From NCBI GenBank assembly GCA_905178155.1, contig CAJINV010000005.1:8688903-8752902 (forward strand): a stretch of 64,000 nt of DNA, given 5' to 3'. The notes beneath the pieces are model-generated. The model saw nothing but the letters and a program-made list of their open reading frames with translations, did no database searches and was not told where the DNA came from. Positions 1-9,400 of the stretch are shown in pieces. Source of the stretch: Amoebophrya sp. A120 (Eukaryota; Sar; Dinophyceae; Syndiniales; Amoebophryaceae). The position numbers were made by a program, and so were the translations under genes. Numbering within the stretch: the stretch's first letter is position 1; every line of letters begins with the position of its first letter.

Positions 1-228
1 ATGAATTCGATATCTTCATTCTGTTGATGATGAGAATAAATCGTATGGATTCAAATCTCATCTGAGTGATCGGATCGTTGAATCAACCTTAACAACTCCT
101 GTGTTGAAGAAACGCATGAATTCGATATCTTCATTCTGTTGATGATGAGAATAAATCGTATGGATTCAAATCTCATCTGAGTGATCGGATCGTTGAATCA
201 ACCTTAACAACTCCTGTGTTGAAGAAAC
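1..228. repeat. tandem 115-bp repeat, two copies; possible C/D snoRNA unit
   Basis: Bases 1-115 and 116-228 are virtually identical. Each unit carries ATGATGA (27-33 in the first copy), which fits a C box, and CTGA (62-65), which fits a D or D' box, followed by a weak C'-like GTGATCG. I see no convincing terminal stem. Dinoflagellate snoRNA genes often occur as tandem copies, so a C/D snoRNA is possible but unproven. Confidence 0.3.
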
Positions 229-416
229 TCTGCTCGTTGTCACCGGTGGACAGAGCTCCTCGCTAAAGAGAGGAAGCCAATGGGTGGCCCATTGATGGCG
301 GTATGGGCGCCACCGCCATGGGTTCCAGCTGTAATTTATGTCTTTTACGCGGCGCCTACGCTTTGGTAGGTTCAGCTTGAGGTAAACTAAACAACAGATG
401 ACGAGTCAGTGTGCAT
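229..416. other. short intergenic stretch
   Basis: Lies between the tandem repeat and the 3' end of the first gene. It holds a small inverted motif, GGCGGTATGGGCGCCACCGCC (294-314), and nothing else I can name. Confidence 0.4.
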
Positions 417-1177
417 TCATAACTTCGCTGGAGTCGCTCGCTCAGATTCGCGTTTCGTGCATCTTGAATCTGGGCTTCGACTTTTCCTCATCTTAGCGAC
501 GTGTGGCACGTCCAGGCCGCGTTGCCATTTACTCATGCTGGCACACTTCAATGCCTGAACAGGAGAGCCGGCTGGTGCTACTGGCTTGTCTATTAAGCAG
601 CTTTGGTTGCTGTGGGCACAGTTCGAGATGATGTCGTGGGTGGAACAGCTCTGCACTTGCTTAAAAATTAAAATTCCCGTTTCAAAAAAACCCTTCGTAT
701 CAAATCCTGTCCGTTTTGTTGCCATTACTTCCAGATCCACTCCCCGCTCCGTCCGCCCGCTGTCTGCACCGACGGCAGCCCAATATGCATTGCAAAAGCA
801 TCGTACGCGTATTGCAGTCATGCATTACAAATTTTTTTCTTGACGTATTACAAATTTTATTTTTCATGCTGAGGGAATTTGTAATGCACTTATACGAGTA
901 GGAGTACGATACCTTTGCACAGGATACACAGCACGTCCACACAAATCCGGTTCCGCAACTTGCCCCGCATCGTGGTAGACAAGTCCTCCTTGGTAGCTTG
1001 CCGGCGGAAGGTACTTTCCAGACTTGTGGAGCTGCTGCTGCACTGGCGCTCGAACTTGATCATGGAAGGCAATTTAGCGGAAAAATCCTCATCCGTAGGA
1101 AGCCGGGTGAGTCCCGGGCCGTGATCTCGTCCCCCGGGAACGATACCCCCGAACGCGGGAGCACGGGCTTCGGGCAT
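417..1177 (-). CDS. two-exon protein of unknown function
   Basis: Exon 1 runs from ATG at 1177 to about 927 and encodes MPEARAPAFGG, then a Ser-rich stretch and basic segment ending near RNRICVDVLC. A family A introner (784-926) follows. Exon 2 reads AAVGADSGRTERGVDLEV and stays open to a stop at 417. No domain is recognised. The first exon resembles a real coding segment more than the second, whose Cys- and Ser-rich tail may be read-through past an unrecognised splice site. No TSD is visible at this introner, so the junction is less sure than others in the window. Confidence 0.4.
784..926. mobile_element. introner, family A
   Basis: Ends are TATGCATTGCAAAAG and CTTTGCACAGGATA. The inner repeat carries the variant CATCGTACGCG on the left and GAGTACGATA on the right. 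Typical A-family internal pair of CATTACAAAT and ATTTGTAATG. No clear TSD. Confidence 0.8.
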
Positions 1178-3412
1178 TGTTTTTGTTTCTGTCTCTTACT
1201 ATGATTTTTGTATGGTAGTACGGCCTGCGGGGCTGATGCTACTTTTAGTTTGTTTGTTTCTGTACCTACGGGGTATGAACCTTGGAGCCAGCGCTACATA
1301 CTAGGGGCGCTCATCTGCTGTGGTTTTAATCATCTTTAAGATGATTACTTAAAACTGCATTAAGAAACAGCTCTAACCCTCACACGCGTTTCTCCTTCGT
1401 CTCCCTCTCGCATCGCAAACGCATTTAGATGGCCACAGGGCAGGTCTCCTCAAAACTACAGGCGCGTCGACTTCTCTCGGAACTGAACAAGAAACGCAGA
1501 GCCAGAGCTACGACGGCCGAATAGACGCAGCTGCGTGCCCGATCGTTGCTATTAGCGGCAACAACGATCGCAAACGCGCGCGGCCTCATGATTGGCACTG
1601 CGTTCATTCCCGAACGAATTCAGTGTCATTCATCGCATGCAGGTTTGAAAACAGGTAAAATAAACCATAGCCATGCGCCTGGGCGCGGCGGCCGGGCAGA
1701 GGGCGATGGCCACATGAACTCTATGTCGATACCACGGGCCCGCGCACCACATAAGTCGCCCCGATCGAAAGTGTTTGCTACGGCCCGAATCCGGCCAAAA
1801 GCGCCGCGCTCCTGGCCTTGCTTGCCTTGCCGAGGAGAACGAGGCCCAATCCTTCTCCCCGCCGCCAATCAAATCAGCCGGGTCGGTCGGGCGGCCACGC
1901 CGGCAAAAGTAAACCGCCCCGCGCCCGCGCGGGCGCGCGGGGACGGAGGCCAGCAAACATACATCGGTTGCCAGCGCCGCGGCGTGCCACCCCGGCCCCG
2001 AAATCGGGCCAGGCGGGGCCAGGGAGCAAATAAGATATAAAGAAGGGGCGCCGAGCCGGAGGCCGCGCCCCTGTGTAGCTGGCTTGGGGGGCAGTTCCGC
2101 GCTCTGGTGGGGGTTGTAGTTTGCTTGCGGCAAGGGCAGCATGTCTTGCAATCGGCTTCATTGGGGCGCGCCCGCTTCAAGTCCACCGCTTTGCCGAGGT
2201 CCGCCGCCACCCTGCCTTCCCAGGTCGGCCCCGCTTGCGGGCGTCGCCCCCCCGCCCCCGCGGGTCCATATGGCTGCCCCTCAACCGGGCCCAGAAACCC
2301 GACAACACACACCAACACCGCGCGCGCCCCCAGACCATTCCGCCCGCCCACGCGCAGAGCCCCCGAGCGATCTCGCGCGCGGGCGCCCGTCCCTGCCTCC
2401 GTCCGCGGGGCGCGCGGGCGGCGGCGTGCCCGCCGGCCGCCGGCGCTCGCTCGCTGCCTGGGTGCTTGGCGGCAAATCACCGCGCGGGTTGTTGCTTGTG
2501 TTGGGGCAGGGGCGCAAATCAACGGGCGGGGCTCTTGTTAACGTTACGCGCCCCTTCTTCCCCGGCAAAACACAAGCGGGGCGGAGGTTGGCGCTCATTT
2601 TCGTCTTTTCCGTGACATCACTACCGGGCACCCCGACGGCGTCGCGCCGGTGATCTTCCTGGACGCCGGCGGGTCGTTCGGATGATGCTCCGCCATGGGC
2701 AGGCCCGCCCTGCCCCGCCAATACCCCGGCCGCGTCCTCTCTCTTCCGTCCCTTCGCACAACACCGGCGGCCGCTTTTTTTATAGAAGTTCTATTCAAGC
2801 GTAGCCAAAAGCACTCCGCTCGCAAAGCTCTCCTCCGATCACAAAAAGTTGCAAGCTCGGCTATAAACGTTGTCCACAACAAGCACCGTGGCCTGTTTCG
2901 TTCGCCACGAACACTTCCTCCACCACCAAGAGGACAAAAACCGGAAAAAAACAACCAAAACCAGATGATGAACGGCAAGCTCACTTTCTACCGCAGAGCT
3001 CTGTGCACGACGACAACAAAGCTGCCCGCTCTAGAAGATTTTTTAGGTTTCAGTTTCTGGGTTGTGATTGTCAGAAAGGTTTTGTACTATGTGTGACATC
3101 AACCACAAAAGTGGACCCGGGCTGTGCCATTGGAGGTCGTTCATCTGTCGCTTCAAAAAGTCGTTTCAAATTCAAATGCTGTACAAGACTCAGATCCCCT
3201 CAAAGGAGCCCACATCAGGACTTCTCGTAGGATCTTTGTATGTCCTAGTCCTAGTCCTTTGTTTTACTAAAGTCATCAACTACAACAAGTTTTACAGTGA
3301 AACTCGAAGGAGTGAACGTCCCATCACAGGCTTGGACAGCATTCACAGGTATTGGTATTCTAGCACCACAAATTTGATCACCGCCGCTGTACAATGAATA
3401 AACCCATCTTCC
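1178..3412. other. intergenic region with GC-rich island
   Basis: About 1550-2760 is a GC-rich island with long open frames on both strands that look like composition artefacts. It contains one short A/T stretch, AAATAAGATATAAAG (2027-2041). 2760-3412 is more balanced. A plus-strand frame ending at 3397 has one hydrophobic segment but no ATG start. No gene is called here. Confidence 0.5.
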
Positions 3413-6400
3413 TCACCCTCCCCGTTCCTTCATTTCCTGTTGCGCCTGCTGCATGGCTTTCGCCGCGGCCTGGTTCGGTGGCAACGCGTTTTCCCCCGTG
3501 GAATATCCCGAGTAAAAACATCCCCACCCCATAGTCAAGTTGTCAAATGATCTGCAACACAAATCCCCAAGTTTTGGCTGTCGAGCATGACAAGTTTGGG
3601 TTCGTAGTGTAAAATCCTGTGGTAGCTAGTGCAGCCGCATGACAAATTGCCTACCTCATCCTGATTCCAGCACGACAAACTACCAGATAGCATTAGAAAG
3701 TGGCTGTCATGGGGCTCCGCATGAGAAACATTTTCAGCATGCAGATTTGCATTACAACCATGGGGTGGGGAAGTCGAAGTTTCTACATAGGATATGGAAA
3801 ACTCGTTGAACAGCTGCTTTATCCTCGTTTGCAGCTGCACTTTCGGATCCACGGACATCTTCATGGCCTCTTCAAGTAACATATCCTGAGACAAAAACAG
3901 ATTATACCCATCCATTTTTTGCATGACAAACACTAGACTTGCTGTACGATTGGCATGACAAATTGGATGGGGATGGGTCTTTGTTTCTTGTGGATACAAC
4001 AGCGCCTCCTCGTCCATGCTGTCTTTATTTGATGCTTTTGCTATCGAACCGGCGATATCCTGTGCAAAAGTATCGTGCTCGTATTGCGATCATGCATTAC
4101 AAATTTTTTTCTGAAAGCAAATCCGCATTACAAAGTTCATTTCTCATGCTGAGGAAATCTGTAAATGCATTTATACGAATACGATACTTTTGCAATTCAT
4201 AGGCGGCTCCCGTTTGCGAAGGCGCAGACACGGAAGGTTGTATGTTTCCTCCCGCACCAGCACTACTGTTCGTAGTTGAAGAAGCTCCCGCCCCGGAAGA
4301 AGTTAGAGTAGTAGGTGCACCACCGCCACCTGGAGCTCCTCCGTGTTCACCACCTTCCATCGCGGCTAGCTTTTCTTGCTGCGATTTCGACCGGACCAAG
4401 TGTCCGTTGAAAAACCCCTCCGGTTCGGCCTGCTTCAACAAATTTTCCTCTGGCGGTAAGCTTTTGTCGGTTTTCTTCCCGCCGGAGAATGCGGTTAAGT
4501 CCGTGAGAATGTGAAAATCTTCCAGCATTGTCTGCATCGCTATGGCCATCTCCGGGTCGACGTACTGCATCCCGAGACTGTACCATCGTGAGAAAAAAGC
4601 GCTTCACTGTATAGGATTTTCAATCGCTAAAACAAGTTTGTTTGCATATACAAGTTGTTTACACACGACATCAAAGAGAAAGAAAATTTGCCATGCGCGC
4701 TACTTCCTGTAAGGAAACAACGTTGAAACAAGAAACCCCAATCTCTTGCATGTGTAGCAAGACAAACACAAATGCAATCTATGCATCACAAGTTTAAAAT
4801 AAATACAGTGGAACTACAGTTTTTTCTATCAATATGTAGTCGATCACATCTGCTCTGGAAGACTGCGTTCCCACGTTGATGATCAGCTTCTGCTATCCTT
4901 TGCAGAAGTATCGTACTCGTATAAATGCATTACAAATTTCCTCAACAGCATGAGTAGAAATAAAATTTGTAATGCTGATTTACCTTAGGGAAAAGATTTG
5001 TATATGCATGATTGCAATACGAGTACGACACTTTTGCCCAGGATATTTGCTTCGGCGGGATCACGTCAAAAGTCACTGCAGAGACCCGGGATCCGCACAT
5101 TCAGTATGCATTGCGCATATGTCCTCTGAGTCTGGAAGGATGGAACTTGTCATGCTAAATTACTATCTATTATATTCATGCGAAAAAAGAGGTCTACAGA
5201 GGGTCGAAGGGAGGTGGCCGAGAGGTCAAAAAGAGGTCGACAGAGGTCAAAAAGAGGTCGACAGAGGTGGAGAGGTGGTGCAGGAGGTCAATCGAGAGGG
5301 TGGCCGAGAGGTGGCGCGGGTATAGCCCGCCGAAGGGCTCGCCCTAAAGCCGCGCCTATGGGGGACGGAGGTGGCCGAGAGGGTCCCGAGAGGGTAAGCG
5401 AGAGGTGGACAGAGGTGCCGAGAGGTTGCGCGAATAAGGGCGAACCTCTCGCGCACCCTCCTGGCCACCTCTCGGCCACCTCTGTAGACCTCTATCTGTG
5501 AGTATAGCCGAACTATTAGCAACACCTCTCGGGAGAGGTCAAAAAGAGGGTCTGCGAGAGGGTCAGAACAACCCGAATCCCCCCGGCACGCGGTCGATTT
5601 TCTTTGGGCCTTTTCATGGCGTTGACCCGCACCCTTTCGCGCTACCCTCCCGCTCTACCCTCTCGCGCTACCCTCTCGCGCCACCCTCTCGCGCCAGCCT
5701 CTCGCGCGACCCTCTCGCGCTACCCTCTGGCGCCAGCGATTTCCGCCGGGAAGCAAATTAAAAGGGGGCGGGTGGGTGATCAAAAAAAGGCAGCGCGGCT
5801 TCCGTTCTGCTTCCTTCGGCATCTATGTCGAGCCGGCTTCGTTTCGCCCCCAAGCTTCGCTGCAGCTGCTCCCTGCGCATAGCGCCTGAAGGCGCGGGAA
5901 GCGCGCAGTAGGCCCAGCGGGTTGAGATGGCGCAAACCGGCGCCAGTATTTCCTTCGACCTACCTTGACGCCGTGCGCAAACAAAGCTGTGGCGCTGTAG
6001 CCCGATCCGCAAATAGTCCTGCCCCACCACAACAGCCACTCGCCCCGGCGTCAGCCGGGGCATGGCTGGTCAGAATCATGCAAAATTCTGTGTTGCATGA
6101 TTACCGAAAGCTGTGGTCCACTTTCGACCAAGTTGCGAGGGAGTTTCTCATGCAGAGCTGGCATGATGGAGACCTCACAGGATCTGTCATGCTAGGTTCT
6201 GCATTCCAGATCACATGGGTCATGCAAAATGTGCACGACAAGTCTTGCAATCTTCCAGAGGACCCAGAGGACATATTTGCAGTTGATATTCCGAGAGATT
6301 CCGTCATGTCGTACTGGACGCCGCAGGCTTTGTCGTCACTGTTATTTTCCATCGCCATGATGTATCCCGCGTCGCCGTCGCGGATAAAAATCGTTTGAAA

Positions 6401-9400
6401 ATCCTTGTACTGCATCTGCGTCATCTGACACGTCAAAGCGGTTTTCTTCGCGTTGGATTCCCCGATCCCGCCCGAATTGTCGTCCTCCAGAATTGCCCAA
6501 ATCGCCTGGTTGATCAGCTCCCAACTGGATTTCTGCTTCCGCAGCTTTGGCCCGGAAATCTTGTGGTAGCATATCAAATGCAAATATGTCTGAGTCTGGG
6601 AGACTGCAAGGTTTGTGATGCACGGATAGCATGGCTCTCAACTCTGTCATGCACGCCGCCCAAAACCTGCCACATTTCTCTGTCATGCAGAAACGCAGTT
6701 TGTCATGCAGAGACGCATCACTATTTATAGCAACTCCGAAACTTGTCATGCTTGGCTGTCAATGAAGGCGCCCACATGATTCGCCAAACAGCATAACAAG
6801 TTTCCAGACCCAGACATATTTGCATTTGATATTGCAGTGGATCACGACATTCCCCTGTCTTGGGAACGCGTTTTCTTCCCTCAATAACGAAAAAGACAGC
6901 GGCACGACGAGGTAGGTGTAACCGCCCTCCAGTGTCGTGTAGATGGAGGTCTGGTCCTGTCTCGTCCGTTTCGCCCGCTGGACGAACTGCAGGATCTCAT
7001 GAAAACTGCCGTCCGCCTTGGTATCCTTCATTTTCCGGAACACTACAAACCCGATGTCCTGATTGGTCGATTTCGCGTTGATGCTCGCCTCCCGTTTCAC
7101 GTGTCGCTCCTGCCAGATCGACAAGTCGATTTCTGTTGTTTGGTACAAATCAAACTCGATAACCTCGCCCGGATCACCATTCTGAGCAAAAACGTTCCCA
7201 GCCCAAGGCTGTCATGCAGACTTGCAATTACAGGAGTCAATTTGCAATGCGCATCCCCATCATGATGAGAGGCATTTGTTCCAGTCGTGTTTTGGCAACG
7301 TTTGTAATGCTGTAAACATGATAGGAAGACGGCTTTGCGATGCGGCTGCGCTTGTTAAATTGCACTACAATGCGGAGAGGAACTTGTCATGCGCGACTAC
7401 CAAAACTTCTGGATTTGTGTTGCTAAGTTCGCAATCATTGACTCTTTCTAGGGTCGTGAGGACGCTTTTGCTCAGAATAACCGCCCGCGCTGGAAGTGAG
7501 CCAAACCCGCTCATCCGTTCGTAGCCAGTAGCTCGGGTGGACGCGACAGACTTCCACCTGTCCGATATGAACTGCAAAAGTATCGTACTCGTATAATTGC
7601 ATTACAAATCTCCTCAGCACGAGAAATAAAATCTGTAATGCTGATTTCTCTTCAGAACATGAACAAGATTTGTAATGCATGATTGCAATACGAGGACGAT
7701 ACTATTGCACAGGATATCCGAAGTATTTCCGCAAGTCTTCGAATTTCATCCAGAAAATGCTCATGTCGTCATGCATCTTCACGTTCGAGGTGTTCACAAT
7801 CCCGAGCTCGAATTTCAGTTGGAACTATTGTGAGGAAAAATCTCCCCGCCCCATACCGAAAAGGAAATTTGTGATGCTGACTTGTGACCACAAATCAGCT
7901 TTGTCTTGTGTACAAGGCAAATGGCGCCTCCCATGTGGCGCATTGTCGTGCAGCCAGTCTGTCATGCGCTTTCGCGTATGGCAGATTCGTTTCTCATGCG
8001 CAGCTGCTAGCCGGATGCGTAGTACCCAAATAGGCTTAGAATATCCGTATTCCGGCAACAAGCTCTTGCTGCAATACAAGGTTCATTTGTGTACACAAAT
8101 CCAGCAACGCAAATTGTCTTTTGAAAATGGGGTAAGGGGTTATTTCACTTTGATAGAAACGGCTGTTTGTCCATCCACTCGCTACCGAAATCTCCCTTCC
8201 AGGTATCAAAAGGAAAAATCCCCCCTGCCCATATCGAAAAGCAGATCTGTGATGCTGGACTTGTGTACACAAATCAGATTTGTCTTGGAGTGGAGGACTG
8301 CAGGCCCATACCATGCCAATGTAGAGAGGTTTTGGCCTAGGCGCTTAGCATGAGGAACGTCGATCCTGTAGGCCCAACAGCATTACAGATCCCCTGCATA
8401 ATGTTAATGGGGCGGAGCCTATGCCGTTGCTTTCTTGCAAGACAGACGCGATTTGTGGCCACAAATCAGCATCACAAATTCTCTGAGGCGTGGTTTATTT
8501 TCGATATAGGGAGGGGGGATTTTTCCGTACGATACCAGGTTTGCGGCGCCCGTTCCCCCCACGGATTCCGGATTTTGATCAGCCGGAAGGTTTGGTTGTC
8601 GTGGTTCAATTCCCGGACTTCCAACACTCCGTACGCGTGAGGGGATTGTAACCCCTGGAGCACGACTTCTTCCCTCGATTTTTCCACCGCCTCGTGGCTG
8701 CAGGCTAAGCCCATGATATACCCCGCTTCGTAGTAGGAGAGCAACCGGTATGGGCCGCAAAAGTATCGTCCAACTCGCATATTGATATCATATTGCATGA
8801 CAGATTGCTGCAATGTGTGTAGTCCACTTCGACTTTAGCATCAAAAATCCTCTCTTTCACATCATTGCACAAAATTGTCATGCTATCAATACAAGTGGCG
8901 CAAAGCAATAAAAATTTTGCGATGCATAATCGGGTCCACATCACGTCGTTCTGAAGATTATCGTCCAAAGCGTCAACTTCGTCCTGATCGTCCTCCGGGG
9001 GTTGCTCCCCCCGGAATAAAGCTGCCATTTTCAGTTGCTGAATCTGGGTTCTTCTCTTCGCCCTGGCTTCCTTGACCGATTTCGGCTCGTACAAACGCAT
9101 TGTCTCGACGGGGTAGCTGTAATTGTATTTTTTGCATAGGTATTAAAAGCCTAACGCTTCTGACCTCCTGTCCCTGTGGGTTCTATGCATCACAAAACAA
9201 TCTACAGTATGACACGTCGCATGATAAAAGAAAGCACACAAGAAAAATGTCTATACCCTGTCAGCAGCCCCAGCGCTTCTCCGAACGTGCCGCTATTCAG
9301 CGCCGAGTAGCAGCCAAAGAGCTTCGCCGCGGCTTTTTCAATTAACGGGACCCACAACTGTCTCCTCCGTGACTGCAAGTAGCTCAACTCCCCGCCCTGT

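Noticed and set aside
3068-3397. Plus-strand frame with a hydrophobic segment
   Set aside because: No ATG start, no context and no recognisable family.
4347-4607. Alternative 87-codon frame across the calpain-gene tail
   Set aside because: Open but ends early, while the competing frame continues across three further introners with TSD-consistent junctions to a stop at 3413.
8600-8625. GGTTCAATTCCC, like a tRNA T-loop
   Set aside because: It lies in the calpain exon coding for the conserved Asn region, and no acceptor or anticodon arm is present.
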